Shown here in pieces: positions 24,490 through 33,335 of a stretch of DNA of 64,000 nucleotides. The first letter of the stretch is position 1; every line of letters starts with the position of its first letter. The stretch is from NCBI GenBank assembly GCA_023702235.1, contig JAMQCR010000002.1:1302501-1366500 (forward strand), given 5' to 3'. Position numbers and translations under genes: made by a program. The notes beneath the pieces were generated by a model. That model saw nothing but the letters and a program-made list of their open reading frames with translations, ran no database searches and had not been told where the DNA came from. This DNA is from Neobacillus pocheonensis (GTDB lineage: Bacteria > Bacillota > Bacilli > Bacillales > Cytobacillaceae).

Positions 24490-25677
24490 TTAAATGACTT
24501 TCTCGTATTTCGCCACTTTACTATTAAGACTAAAAGATACCGCCGCAATAATTGCAGCAATTGCCACTGATGCGGCCCCTATCCAACTAACTGCATGAAA
24601 GGATGTACCTCTTACTGCTATACCCCCAATTCCTGCGGCAGCTGCTATCCCCAACTGTATGAAGGAGCCATACAGGCTAAGCATAATTCCCGAAGCTTCT
24701 GGAGCAAGCCAGACCAGATTATATTGCATACCTGGGCCAGACGACCATGCTGAGAAGGACCATAGCATGAGCAATGGAATGGCGACAAACGTTGACCTGG
24801 CAATAGTGGATAGCAACACAAGAGCTATGACGTGAACAACCAGCCCGCCGACAAGAGTTCGGGGGTTACCGATTCGATCCGTCATGAATCCACCAAACTT
24901 TGAACCTATTAAGGTAGCAATACCGAAGGCAAACAAAGCACCGCTCACTTCTTGTCCGTTCATGGATGTAACGGTTAATAGGAAGGGGGCAATATAGGAA
25001 TACATCACCCCATATCCTAACTGCCAAAAGAAAGTTGCACCAAGGCACATTAAAATTTCCGGGTTCTTTAAATAAGAGAGTTGCTTGCCCAGAGGAACGG
25101 CAGCCCCGTTATTTGTGGCAGGAATCGTTCGTATGATAACGAAAATTGCAAGTAAACTAAGAACACCGATACCCACAAAGATTAGCTTCCAATCGTATGC
25201 TATGGCTACAAGACGACCAATTGGTACACCGATGATAATGGCAGCACTAAACCCAAGTATAATGGTACCAATAGCACCTGCTTGTTTTTCGGGTGATGCT
25301 AATTTTGCTGCAGCAGTCTTCGCAGCAATAGCAAAAACTCCACTTCCTAGAGCAAGTATAATGCGTGAGACGATTAGAAGACCGAAGCCTGTAAAGGTAA
25401 ATGTCATCATGCTGCCGAGCACCATTAAAATAAGAGAGAGTATTAATAACTTTCGCTGATTCATTTTTGTTGTCGCCATGACGACAAGAGGAGAACCAAA
25501 CGCATTAGCAAGAGCAAATACGGTGATTAGTTGTCCTGCCACCGCTACCGAAACATGATTCGAGGCAGCAACTTTATCCAAAATACCTGCAATAACGTAC
25601 TCTGATGTACTGACCATGAAAGTAATAAGGGCCAGCAAGTAAATTTTCCAAGTGTTTTTCATATTTTTGCTTTTCAC
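24490..25677 (-). CDS. MFS efflux transporter, DHA1 type (395 aa)
   Basis: Twelve-helix major facilitator of the arabinose-efflux/drug:H+ antiporter-1 kind. FMVSTSEYVIAGILD at helix 1 (motif D region), RxxLALGSGVFAIAAKTAAA in helices 4-5 and GxxFGGFMTDRIGNPRTLV in the middle loop. It is full length and lies in the detoxification cluster between two SDR genes, which suggests export of the compound or product handled by the cluster. ATG 25677 with AAAGGGGTGAAAAGC upstream. Confidence 0.9.
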   Translation of the reverse strand: MKSKNMKNTWKIYLLALITFMVSTSEYVIAGILDKVAASNHVSVAVAGQLITVFALANAFGSPLVVMATTKMNQRKLLILSLILMVLGSMMTFTFTGFGLLIVSRIILALGSGVFAIAAKTAAAKLASPEKQAGAIGTIILGFSAAIIIGVPIGRLVAIAYDWKLIFVGIGVLSLLAIFVIIRTIPATNNGAAVPLGKQLSYLKNPEILMCLGATFFWQLGYGVMYSYIAPFLLTVTSMNGQEVSGALFAFGIATLIGSKFGGFMTDRIGNPRTLVGGLVVHVIALVLLSTIARSTFVAIPLLMLWSFSAWSSGPGMQYNLVWLAPEASGIMLSLYGSFIQLGIAAAAGIGGIAVRGTSFHAVSWIGAASVAIAAIIAAVSFSLNSKVAKYEKVI

Positions 25678-25785
25678 CCCTTTAGAAATTCCAGATACAA
25701 CTCATTTTGTTGAGAAAAGCCCTAATATACCATTACATTAGGGCTACTGTTGGGCGAAAAATTACTTCATTTAATACTAAAACTA

Positions 25786-26532
25786 TTAGATAACTTGTTT
25801 CGTTGGACGAATCATGATTTCACTTACTGCAACAGTTTCATGTGTGCTAATGGCATATGCCACTGCATCAGCAATGTCGCTAGATTTCAAACCCAAACCT
25901 TCTATTTTTGCATTATTCTTAACCCATTCACGGTTTTCGGGTTCGTTAATCGTTGTATAAAGTTCAGTGTCTACTAATCCTGGAGAGATAATAGTTGAAC
26001 GAATATTGTTTTCACGCTCTTCTTGGCGTAATCCCTCCATGATGGCTCGAACAGCAAACTTTGTCCCGCAATATACAGCAGAACCAGGATAGACGACATG
26101 CCCTGCAATGGAGTCAGTCGCAATAATTTGACCTGATTGTTGTTTCTTCATGATAGGTAAAACCGCTGCAATCCCATTTAAAACACCCATGATATTGATG
26201 TCTAACATTTGTCGCCATTCATCAAAGCGTGTTACTGAAAGTGGAGCAGTTGGCATGATTCCAGCGTTGTTGTAGAGTACATCTACACGACCGTATTTTT
26301 CCATTGCCAAATCAACAACGGCTTGAACTTCTTCTTTATTTGTTACATCTGCCACAGCATATGAAATTTCAGCATTTGGTATAGATTCTACAAGAGCTTT
26401 CAAACGATCATCACGACGAGCCGCAATGACTAATTTTGCCCCTTCTTGTGCAAGTTTCTTGGTTGTTGCTTCACCAATCCCGCTTGATGCACCCATAACA
26501 ATAACTACTTTTCCTTCAATATTTGTCATGAT
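25786..26532 (-). CDS. short-chain dehydrogenase/reductase, tandem copy A (248 aa)
   Basis: Start at 26532 (MTNIEGKVVIVMGASSGIGE) after GGAG with 9-base spacing. The frame is open upstream to 26547. Glycine motif GASSGIGEA, NNAGIMPTAP, TDSIAGHVVYPGSAVYCGTK with catalytic Ser, Tyr and Lys. Nearly identical to copy B (26566-27309) in the middle third, both in protein and DNA, while the ends differ, which points to tandem duplication with gene conversion. Substrate unknown. Confidence 0.93.
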   Translation of the reverse strand: MMTNIEGKVVIVMGASSGIGEATTKKLAQEGAKLVIAARRDDRLKALVESIPNAEISYAVADVTNKEEVQAVVDLAMEKYGRVDVLYNNAGIMPTAPLSVTRFDEWRQMLDINIMGVLNGIAAVLPIMKKQQSGQIIATDSIAGHVVYPGSAVYCGTKFAVRAIMEGLRQEERENNIRSTIISPGLVDTELYTTINEPENREWVKNNAKIEGLGLKSSDIADAVAYAISTHETVAVSEIMIRPTKQVI

Positions 26533-26565
26533 AAATTTCTCCATCATTTTTGTTATAATCTTTAT

Positions 26566-27309
26566 TTATTTCACTGACTTCGTTGGACGAATCAGGATTT
26601 CACTTACCGCAACAGATTCAGGTGTGCTGATTGCATATGCTACCGCATCAGCAATGTCGCTTGGGCTCAATCCCACACCTTCTATTTTTGCATTATTCTT
26701 CACCCATTCACGATTTACAGGGTCGTTAATAGTTGTATAAAGTTCTGTATCTACTAATCCTGGGGAAACAATAGTTGAACGGATATTGTTTTCTCTTTCT
26801 TCTTGACGAAGCCCCTCCATAATAGCTCGAACAGCAAATTTTGTACCGCAGTATACAGCAGAACCAGGATAGACGACATGCCCTGCAATGGAGTCAGTCG
26901 CAATAATTTGACCTGATTGTTGTTTCTTCATGATCGGTAAAACCGCAGCAATCCCATTTAAAACACCCATGATATTAATGTCTAACATTTGCTGCCATTC
27001 ATCAAAGCGTGTTTCCGAAACTGGGGCAGTTGGCATTACTCCAGCATTGTTGTAAAGTACATCTACACGACCGTATTTTTCCATTGCCAAATCAACAACC
27101 GTTTGCACATCTTCTTTATTCGTTACATCTGCAACAGCATATGAAATTTCAGCATTTGGTAATGATTGAACAAGAACTTGCAAGCGATCTTCACGACGAG
27201 CCTCAACGACTAATTTTGCTCCATCTTGTGCCAGTTTCTTGGTTGTTGCTTCACCAATGCCACTTGATGCACCCATCATAACAACAACTTTTCCTTCAAT
27301 ATTAGTCAT
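26566..27309 (-). CDS. short-chain dehydrogenase/reductase, tandem copy B (247 aa)
   Basis: MTNIEGKVVVMMGASSGIGE, EARREDRLQ, NNAGVMPTAP, DSIAGHVVYPGSAVYCGTKF. GGAGGGAATTATC precedes the start. It lies 33 bases upstream of copy A, so they are co-transcribed. Differences from copy A are concentrated at substrate-side positions (VEARREDRLQVLVQSLPN; GVGLSPSDIADA). Same operon as the tautomerase and CMD genes. Confidence 0.93.
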   Translation of the reverse strand: MTNIEGKVVVMMGASSGIGEATTKKLAQDGAKLVVEARREDRLQVLVQSLPNAEISYAVADVTNKEDVQTVVDLAMEKYGRVDVLYNNAGVMPTAPVSETRFDEWQQMLDINIMGVLNGIAAVLPIMKKQQSGQIIATDSIAGHVVYPGSAVYCGTKFAVRAIMEGLRQEERENNIRSTIVSPGLVDTELYTTINDPVNREWVKNNAKIEGVGLSPSDIADAVAYAISTPESVAVSEILIRPTKSVK

Positions 27310-27327
27310 GATAATTCCCTCCTTTTC

Positions 27328-27554
27328 TTAGTACTTATATCCTGGTTTTTTATACAACGTTTTTTCTTTTCCTAAAATATCAGGCTTATATACTTCTTCC
27401 GCCCATTTCGCATTCGGAATTTCTTCAAATGAAACAGAAATGCTTTCCTCTCCAGCGTTCACTGTTTCCATAACAGCTTGCACTATCTTATCTGTAAGTT
27501 CTTTTTTTAATCCTCAGATCTACCTGGCATAAGTTTTACAATAATGTGTTGCAT
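27328..27554 (-). pseudogene. tautomerase-family protein (4-OT-like), frameshifted
   Basis: ATG 27554 starts MQHIIVKLMPGRSED and hits a stop. The next frame continues KKELTDKIVQAVMETVNAGE, ESISVSFEEIPNAKWAEEVY and KPDILGKEKTLYKKPGYKY. Restoring one base in the T7 run (27502-27508) joins them as SEDLKKELT, a 75-residue tautomerase of the 4-oxalocrotonate superfamily. The usual catalytic Pro-1 is not present at the start (M-Q-H). A broken gene or a homopolymer error within an otherwise intact operon. Confidence 0.75.
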
Positions 27555-27580
27555 CCACTATTCTCCCATCGTTAAATTTT

Positions 27581-28339
27581 TCATTCATTTTCGGGAATAA
27601 CTTCATTTACACAACTTAATGCGTTCAGTGTTCTCGGAAAGCCCATATATGGAAGGCAGTGGGTGATGGCGGTGATCAATGTTTCCTTGTCATTGCCCAC
27701 ATTTTTGTTACCTTGCACATGTGCTTTCACCTGACCTTCAGCACCGCCCAGGCTACTTACGATGCAGAGTGTCAACAACTCCCGTGTTTTCAAATCAAGT
27801 CCGCCACGAGTGTAAAAGTCTCCAAAGCAAAAAGCGGAAAGGTATTCCTGCATATGCTTTTGATTTGATGGTGCACTCTCTTGCATTTTTGCAATGGCAT
27901 CACCAAAAATCTCTACTTGTGTTGCAAGTCCCTTTTCAAAACGATTATCTTCATCTACAGTCTTTTGGCTTTCAATTGGTAATGGAATATTCTTGGATTT
28001 AAAAACCTCATTGACTTCATTGATGGCGTTTAATGTTTTTGGAAATCCAATGTATGGAGAACACTGGTAAATAGCCTCTTTGATTTCTACAGGTGTCAGC
28101 CCGACGTTCAGTGCCGCACCAACATGTGCCTTGAGCTGAGGCAACGTCTGGTTCGTAGTAAGCACTACCAGAGTGATAAGTTCACGTTGCTTGTCATCCA
28201 GATTGCCTTGGTAAAAAACTTCTCCAAAAATGAAGCGGCTAAGAATGTCCTGAAAATCAGGATCGGTAGCGTATGCGGCTGGTACTCCATTTCCAAATAG
28301 CTGCTTGTATTTTTCCTTGCTCTTTTCAACACGGTCCAT
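27581..28339 (-). CDS. carboxymuconolactone decarboxylase family protein, two CMD domains (252 aa)
   Basis: Two repeats of the CMD/AhpD-like fold: GEVFYQGNLDDKQRELITLV ... LKAHVGAALNVGLTPVEIKE ... QCSPYIGFPKTLNAINEV (about residues 35-110) and FCFGDFYTRGGLDLKTRELL ... AHVQGNKNVGNDKETLITAI ... HCLPYMGFPRTLNALS (about 165-245). The second has the shared E/H/H-type active site pattern. ATG 28339 with GGAGGC upstream. First gene of the minus-strand operon facing the TetR regulator. The function in such clusters is probably detoxification; the substrate is unknown. Confidence 0.92.
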   Translation of the reverse strand: MDRVEKSKEKYKQLFGNGVPAAYATDPDFQDILSRFIFGEVFYQGNLDDKQRELITLVVLTTNQTLPQLKAHVGAALNVGLTPVEIKEAIYQCSPYIGFPKTLNAINEVNEVFKSKNIPLPIESQKTVDEDNRFEKGLATQVEIFGDAIAKMQESAPSNQKHMQEYLSAFCFGDFYTRGGLDLKTRELLTLCIVSSLGGAEGQVKAHVQGNKNVGNDKETLITAITHCLPYMGFPRTLNALSCVNEVIPENE

Positions 28340-28412
28340 AAATAAGCCTCCTGTTTGAAGTTAATTTACTTTTATTATTCCAAAAGTTAGCTAAACATGA
28401 TGCTTTAAAAAT

Positions 28413-28537
28413 TAATATTGATTGATTAATCAACACCTGTTTATAATTATAAAAAAGCCCTTCATACTTTCAATGGTTAAATTAACACAATTCGTTGATT
28501 ACTCAACAAATCAATTAAAATTGTTGATTATCTTTAG
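28413..28537. promoter_or_regulatory. repeated promoter/operator block, copy 2 (divergent promoter region)
   Basis: Second copy of the block at 24085-24212. The palindrome TTGATTAATCAA is at 28422-28433, followed by TTTATAATTATAAAAA and TTGATTACTCAA-type sites up to 28537. It sits between the CMD gene (minus) and the TetR gene (plus, start 28556), the classic position for an autoregulated operator. Confidence 0.8.
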
Positions 28538-28555
28538 AAAGATTGGTGAATTAAA

Positions 28556-29104
28556 ATGTCTAAAGTAGATAGAAGAATAGCCAAAAGCCAAGTAGCTATA
28601 AAAAATGCTGTAACTGAACTGATGTCTGAAAAAAGTTTTGACGACATTACCATTCAGGATATTGCTGACAGAGCAGATGTTAATCGAGGAACCATTTATC
28701 TTCATTACATGGATAAATACGACCTCCTGGATAAGATGATTGAAGAACATATAGACAATCTCCGAGAACTATGCCAATCGGCAGCTGAGATGACTTTTCA
28801 AGAAGGAAATTATGTCTGGTACAAATACTTTGAGCGTCATTATTTATTTTTTTCAACGATGTTAGCGAGTAAAGGTGCACCATATTTTCGTAGTCGTTTT
28901 CTTGATTTAGTCATCGAAGAGTTTAAAGCTGAAGTGGATATAGAAGTAGGAAAAAACTACGGATTAAATGAAGAAGTTATTCTTCAATTTTTTGGCTCAG
29001 CGGTCGTTGGGGCAGTGGAATGGTGGTTCAAGAATGGAATGCCATTGCCAGCTCGTGTCATGGCTGAACAAACGGGGGCATTGTTAGATAGGAATTTTGA
29101 ATAA
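28556..29104 (+). CDS. TetR/AcrR-family regulator (182 aa)
   Basis: N-terminal TetR HTH: IKNAVTELMSEKSFDDITIQ, DIADRADVNRGTIYLHYMDK (recognition helix GTIYLHY). The C-terminal ligand domain is the TetR_C type seen in Bacillus (WYKYFERHYLFFSTMLASKG ... FFGSAVVGAVEWWFKNGMPL). It faces the oxidoreductase operon across the operator block and is its likely repressor. Full length; hairpin terminator downstream. Confidence 0.93.
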   Translation: MSKVDRRIAKSQVAIKNAVTELMSEKSFDDITIQDIADRADVNRGTIYLHYMDKYDLLDKMIEEHIDNLRELCQSAAEMTFQEGNYVWYKYFERHYLFFSTMLASKGAPYFRSRFLDLVIEEFKAEVDIEVGKNYGLNEEVILQFFGSAVVGAVEWWFKNGMPLPARVMAEQTGALLDRNFE

Positions 29105-29156
29105 AAACTTTAATTATATGGTTCGTTTGTAAATAAAAAAACAGTGTTAGCTAAGT

Positions 29157-29211
29157 AGTTCAGTTTTGGAGTACAAAATGTAAATTTGCACTCCAAATTG
29201 AACTGCTTTTT
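29157..29211 (+). terminator. long-stem terminator after the TetR gene
   Basis: AGTTCAGTTTTGGAGTACAAA pairs almost fully with TTTGCACTCCAAATTGAACT and is followed by GCTTTTTT. The stem of about 19 bp is unusually long for a terminator, and the sense of both arms is similar to small mobile-element relics. Confidence 0.7.
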
Positions 29212-29342
29212 TATGTCTTTTTGCATTATAATTTACACATTAATTTATATAATTTTAAACATTACGTTTGGATTCACAAAAATTAGAGGTTCTTACATAT
29301 TAGGAAGAAAGGTCCTTTTTTCTTATACATCTGATAAAGAAT

Positions 29343-29625
29343 TTAAAAATTTGCCTGAATTTCTTTTAAAAACATATCAGCAGCGGCGGAGAAAACCTGA
29401 TGCTTTTTCCAAACCATATTTAAGCCAGATTCAAGTCTTGGCTCCAGCGGTCTAAAACAAAGGTTACTATCGCTTGATGTATTCACTATTTTATCAAGGG
29501 CTATTGCATAACCAATGCCCTCATCAACCATAATGGCAGCATTATAGGCAAGATTGTAGGTAGCCACGACGCTTAATTTATCAAAATCTTCACCAAACCA
29601 ATCCGCAAATTCATGTTCTAAAATA
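29343..29625 (-). pseudogene. LysR-family regulator, C-terminal relic
   Basis: The minus strand reads EFADWFGEDFDKLSVVATYN, then AAIMVDEGIGYAIALDKIVN, LCFRPLEPRLESGLNMVWKK and AADMFLKEIQANF, which mat the last third of a LysR substrate-binding domain (EGIGYA...L.P.L.....WK......A...FL). No HTH domain remains upstream. A terminator at 29627-29667 cuts directly before it. Dead fragment. Confidence 0.7.
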
Positions 29626-29626
29626 A

Positions 29627-29667
29627 AAAAAACTCCGCAGAGAGAAAATTTCTGCGGGGTTTTTTTT
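29627..29667. terminator. terminator hairpin
   Basis: AACTCCGCAGA..TTCTGCGGGGTT with A- and T-runs outside. Symmetric and possibly bidirectional. Confidence 0.7.
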
Positions 29668-29777
29668 ATTAAAAAGTAAAACAGAAGGACTATTTTCTTC
29701 AGTTAGTAAAATTTTTAAATTTCGTAGAAAACAAGATGAAACGGCACCAATCCTGAAGGCTTTCCTTCAATATCGAG

Positions 29778-30506
29778 TCATAACTTTGTTGTTTTATTCG
29801 TTATACGTAAGAGCGGTATAGCGATCAAGACCGCAATGACGGCAGCCACAATTCCTAAAACAAGTGGACTTGGTATTCCATGTCCATGCCCCCCAGCATT
29901 CCACGGCGTCATGATGATAGCGGCAATCCCGCTCACTATTAATGCTGCAACGTTGATACCAACACGCCCTTCCCGACCTGGCACTCGGAATTTGGATTTT
30001 CTGGTCCAATCATTTGCAATCAGACCTGGAACCTTGCGAATATAGGCGTATATGTGGACTGCAAGCAACGGCAACCATAAAGTTATGCTAACGGCATGGA
30101 TTTTAAGAAACAATCCCTTTTTGGCATGTCCACCCAACACGAGTCCAAACCCGCTAATAAACACCAAAATGGTAATAAGAACGAGGAACGGGGCTAAAAG
30201 ACGAAGTAATGTGTTAGGTGGACCTGCCCTTACAAAATCAGGGGATTTTGTATAGTAAAGAAAAAATCGGTAACCGGTACTAAATATCTTGACCACGAGG
30301 GGTCCAGATAAGAGGATACCGACAAAAATATGTTCAGAAATCAGTTCATGTAATTTCGCCGTGATGACAAGCTCCACTATGATAAGTACAAAAAGTACAG
30401 TGCCAGCAATTGCCGTCATCCGTTTGTTTCGTTCAATAGGAGACCATTTTTTCTTAGCATAGAACTCTTTACTATTTATCATTGCTTCTACATCTCTCTT
30501 TTTCAT
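29778..30506 (-). CDS. cytochrome b561/b-type-like membrane protein (242 aa)
   Basis: Six hydrophobic helices. His residues in helical positions (LISEHIFVGIL; KIHAVSITLWLPLLAVHIYA) suggest b-type heme ligation, as in cytochrome b561/ferric reductase-like proteins. The basic loop DWTRKSKFRVPGREGR lies between helices. The start MKKRDVEAMINSKEF has no strong ribosome binding site, though a GGATTAAT-type sequence is present. It is downstream of the RnfD-like gene, with which it probably forms a membrane electron-transfer module. No exact family recognised. Confidence 0.75.
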   Translation of the reverse strand: MKKRDVEAMINSKEFYAKKKWSPIERNKRMTAIAGTVLFVLIIVELVITAKLHELISEHIFVGILLSGPLVVKIFSTGYRFFLYYTKSPDFVRAGPPNTLLRLLAPFLVLITILVFISGFGLVLGGHAKKGLFLKIHAVSITLWLPLLAVHIYAYIRKVPGLIANDWTRKSKFRVPGREGRVGINVAALIVSGIAAIIMTPWNAGGHGHGIPSPLVLGIVAAVIAVLIAIPLLRITNKTTKL

Positions 30507-30775
30507 ATTAATCCACCAAATGGTAATTCGGACTGTTCATTTAGTTTGCGAAAGCTCAATAAACTTGTATATTTCCTATCAATTGCCATTCCTGTTGAAG
30601 TTTTTAAATTAGATAAACCTTAATGTGTCACATAGGACTTGCCTAGATAACTTATCTTCCTAACTCCAATGAAGATATCTTTAATATTTCCTTTAAGAAT
30701 TCCTTTACTATGAAATTATTCATTGAAAAAAATAAACCTTGTAAAATGGCAGGGTCATGTATTTTGATCCAGCTA
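30507..30775. other. gap between two genes of the electron-transfer module
   Basis: No frame, promoter or terminator stands out, so co-transcription across the 270-base gap is possible but not shown. Confidence 0.35.
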
Positions 30776-31603
30776 TTACGAACCAAACCTGGTAGTTCTT
30801 GTCATAGCTTTACTATTTACAACACTCTTTGATGTTGAGCGTTTTTTTAGATAGGAATAGAGATTTCCAAGACATAAACCTATAAACAAATAGATTAATC
30901 CGCCAAATATTGCATAGATAACCGTTCCTATCGCTGCAGTCAATATACCAAATACTACTTGGTCTTTGTCTTTGACAGGGGATGTTGGCGGATCGGTTAG
31001 CATAAAAAAGCCAAAGAAGAGTGTAGCATTTATAAATGGGGGTCTAAGGGCGTCAACCGCATCGCCTATATTAAAATGCCCCATTAGTGCCAATAGTACA
31101 AAAGAAGTCCCTAAAAATGCAAAAACCTGAGGGAATTTGTGGATTCGGTTGGTGATAATGTAGCCGCCCACTAAAAGGAATAAAATGGTCCAAGCAGGCA
31201 AGTCTCCAAATGCCCCCCACCAGCTTTGCCCTGTTTTAAAGAACAGGACGGATAAAAGTAAACCGAAAGCTGCTGGATTAAAGATTGGTTTTTTCTTATA
31301 AACAAGCAGATGCTTTGATAAAATCGCTAGAACAGCGGTTGCTGCAATTATGCCTGTAGACGTCGCGGAGCTTAATATAAGGGCAATGATTAACCCTGTA
31401 ATAACAGCACCGTCTGGCATTGTCCATTTTCTCTTTTTGAGAACATTAAAAAGAATGTCACCAACGACCGCCAGAATAACAGCTGCAACAGCATTTTTTA
31501 TTCCCATTAGATTTTTGTATCCAATTGAAGCAATAAGAAGATATGCCAACATGGCAATCGCCATATATCCTTTAGGTGTTTTAAGCCATTTCTCAATTGT
31601 CAT
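30776..31603 (-). CDS. RnfD/NqrB-like membrane protein (275 aa)
   Basis: Start set at 31603 (MTIEKWLKTPKGYMAIAMLA) after AGGAGGAAATATTA. The frame is open further upstream, but that part overlaps the FMN-binding gene. Nine or ten helices with the RnfD/NqrB signatures MPDGAVITGLIIALILSSAT, FNPAAFGLLLS and FFGFFMLTDPPTSP. The motif around the flavin-bearing Thr in RnfD (SGAT) is not present, as is common in stand-alone relatives. In such gene trios with FMN-binding proteins and cytochromes the proteins probably move electrons through the membrane to flavin carriers. Confidence 0.85.
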   Translation of the reverse strand: MTIEKWLKTPKGYMAIAMLAYLLIASIGYKNLMGIKNAVAAVILAVVGDILFNVLKKRKWTMPDGAVITGLIIALILSSATSTGIIAATAVLAILSKHLLVYKKKPIFNPAAFGLLLSVLFFKTGQSWWGAFGDLPAWTILFLLVGGYIITNRIHKFPQVFAFLGTSFVLLALMGHFNIGDAVDALRPPFINATLFFGFFMLTDPPTSPVKDKDQVVFGILTAAIGTVIYAIFGGLIYLFIGLCLGNLYSYLKKRSTSKSVVNSKAMTRTTRFGS

Positions 31604-31616
31604 TAATATTTCCTCC

Positions 31617-32125
31617 TTAGGAATTTTGAGCCTGATTGAGAGCGTCCTGGACAGCATCTGCAAACGCTTGTGTACTGTAAGTGGCTCCTGAGACATTATC
31701 TACATTCGCAATCTGCCTTTGTAATACTTCACCTGGCAGCCCCGCCACATCACTCTCAGAATAATGCATGCCCAATTACTAATTTGGACATCTGTTATTT
31801 TATCCTTCTTTAATGTTACGGCTACTTCAATTTCAGCGCACCGATTCATTCCTGTGCCTGTAAAAGTTCCATCTTTATACTTTTGTTTTGCCTGGTTACT
31901 TGTTGCTTTATAAGCAACGTTTGTTTTATTTCAATTAACTTTGTTCGTTTTTGCTAGGCTGATGCTTGATGGTTGCACTTTTGTTTGCAAGCTAATTTGA
32001 GGTTGTGGTGCCGCGTCCATTTTGGTTGCCTGGGCTTCCGTAGAAAAAAACATGGAGGCTTAAACCGCAGCCACAGCTGTTGAACAAAGAATTACCCATT
32101 TTTGCCATTTAAAAATCCTTCCAAT
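31617..32125 (-). pseudogene. FMN-binding (RnfG/NqrC-like) exported protein, decayed
   Basis: C-terminal part intact in one frame: SDVAGLPGEVLQRQIANVDN, VSGATYSTQAFADAVQDALN, QAQNS-stop, with SGATYST, the flavin-attachment motif (second Thr). Upstream frames give AKQKYKDGTFTGTGMNR, VAVTLKKDKITDVQISNWG (shifted) and a signal-peptide-like KWVILCSTAVAAV interrupted by TAA. At least three lesions. The stop overlaps the ribosome binding site of the RnfD-like gene, so the two were one operon. Confidence 0.78.
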
Positions 32126-32271
32126 CTTTTTTGGTTTATCTTAGTGATAAATTATCAACACCGCCCAGTATATTTAAGCACTTTTAAAATTCCTTTAAAA
32201 AAAATACTGATATAAAATGAATACGATTTCTTACAAAATTTTAAATATCTGTAGAGTTGATCCATGATAAA

Positions 32272-32292
32272 AAAACCGTCTTTTGACGGTTT
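32272..32292. terminator. terminator-like hairpin
   Basis: AAAACCGTC-TTTT-GACGGTTT. It is followed by a CTTCAACTAACGCACCCGTTAG segment that belongs to the dispersed repeat family of this window (see 35605-35700). Confidence 0.6.
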
Positions 32293-32296
32293 CTGT

Positions 32297-32640
32297 ACTT
32301 CAACTAACGCACCCGTTAGCCATCCATGCAGCACAAAATTAGTGCTGCACCACAGAGAATGAAAATGGTTAGGAAGTGTCAATACTGATACTGAACTTAA
32401 TCCAGTCAACTTAATCCATAGACTTATTAATTATCGATCTCCTCTTTTTTTTAACGATTGAGCAGGGTCTTCTTAAGTATTGTCATTTTTCTAATCTTGA
32501 AGAAACTTATTTTCATGGTAGTTGAACAAGTATTAGTAAAAACAAGCTTAAAAGAGTCATCCAAAAAATGAAAATTATTTTAGAATATCAAATGCAATAA
32601 AACAAAATTAATTTGGAGGAATTTTGAAAAAATATTATTT
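32297..32640. other. gene-free stretch
   Basis: Starts with a fragment of the dispersed repeat (CAACTAACGCACCCGTTAG, 32304-32322). The rest is AT-rich without a supported frame. Confidence 0.4.
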
Positions 32641-32655
32641 TGATTATGATTATCA
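32641..32655. promoter_or_regulatory. Fur-box-like site
   Basis: TGATTATGATTATCA matches TGATAATNATTATCA at 14 of 15 positions. It stands about 190 bases before the CuA lipoprotein gene and 500 bases upstream of the FMN-binding/RnfD operon on the other strand. Which gene it serves is unclear. Confidence 0.55.
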
Positions 32656-32842
32656 ATACCATTTTTCCTCCAAATCATTCGCCTGCTCGTCGCAGATAAC
32701 CATAATTCCCCTACTTTTTATCGTTTAATTAAAACTACCCTTAATACATTTGTAATATTTTTTAGATAAATTTAATTTTTTTATTTTGTGAATATATGTT
32801 AGGTTTTAGTAGTAATAAAATTTGAGAGGAGAAATCTTACTT

Positions 32843-33295
32843 ATGAAAAAGAGAATGGGCTTTTTATTTGCAGCAGTAGCTTTGATGGTAATGATGTTAA
32901 GTGCTTGTGGAAGCACTACAAATAATTCTTCAAATGCGACAACATCATCTAGCAAAAAGTCAGATACTACAACACAAACTTCAAAAACTGCGGATACACC
33001 AAAAGTTGCTGCTAAAAATGCAACAGCAGGAAATTTAGTTGATATAAAGGTAATGGCAAAGGATTTCGAATATGATAAAAAAGAAATCCATGTTAAAAAA
33101 GGAGATAAGGTAAGAATCACTCTTCAAAGTGATGATGGCGGACATGGCTTTGCTCTTCCAGCATTCAATGTAAACATCCAAGGGAATAAAAGTGCTGAAT
33201 TTATTGCAGATAAAACAGGTACATTTGAATACCACTGTTCTATAGTATGTGGAACAGGACATTCTAAAATGACTGGAAAATTAATAGTAGAATAG
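32843..33295 (+). CDS. CuA-type cupredoxin lipoprotein (150 aa)
   Basis: Start at 32843 (MKKRMGFLFAAVALMVMMLS) after AGAGGAGAAATC. Lipobox LSAC gives a lipid-anchored protein. A Ser/Thr/Lys-rich linker (about residues 25-60) leads to a single cupredoxin domain with GHGFALP (His ligand) and HCSIVCGTGHSKM, the CxxxCxxxHxxM binuclear CuA motif of cytochrome c oxidase subunit II. No membrane helices besides the signal peptide, so it resembles a detached COX2 CuA domain. It could take part in electron transfer to an oxidase or in copper delivery. Monocistronic with a strong terminator. Confidence 0.9.
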   Translation: MKKRMGFLFAAVALMVMMLSACGSTTNNSSNATTSSSKKSDTTTQTSKTADTPKVAAKNATAGNLVDIKVMAKDFEYDKKEIHVKKGDKVRITLQSDDGGHGFALPAFNVNIQGNKSAEFIADKTGTFEYHCSIVCGTGHSKMTGKLIVE

Positions 33296-33305
33296 TATTT
33301 AAGCC

Positions 33306-33335
33306 AAAAAGAGATAGGGAAACCTATCTCTTTTT
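33306..33335 (+). terminator. terminator of the CuA lipoprotein gene
   Basis: AAAAAGAGATAGG-GAAA-CCTATCTCTTTTT, a perfect 13-bp stem. Confidence 0.9.

Noticed and set aside
25085..25459. 124-codon plus-strand frame opposite the MFS gene
   Set aside because: Antisense shadow of an intact transporter; no ribosome binding site.
29186..29455. 89-codon plus-strand frame
   Set aside because: Starts inside the long terminator hairpin and runs antisense to the LysR relic; no ribosome binding site.
31604..31696. Extended N-terminus of the RnfD-like gene
   Set aside because: The extra codons are a shifted reading of the FMN-binding gene's end; AGGAGG sits before the inner ATG.
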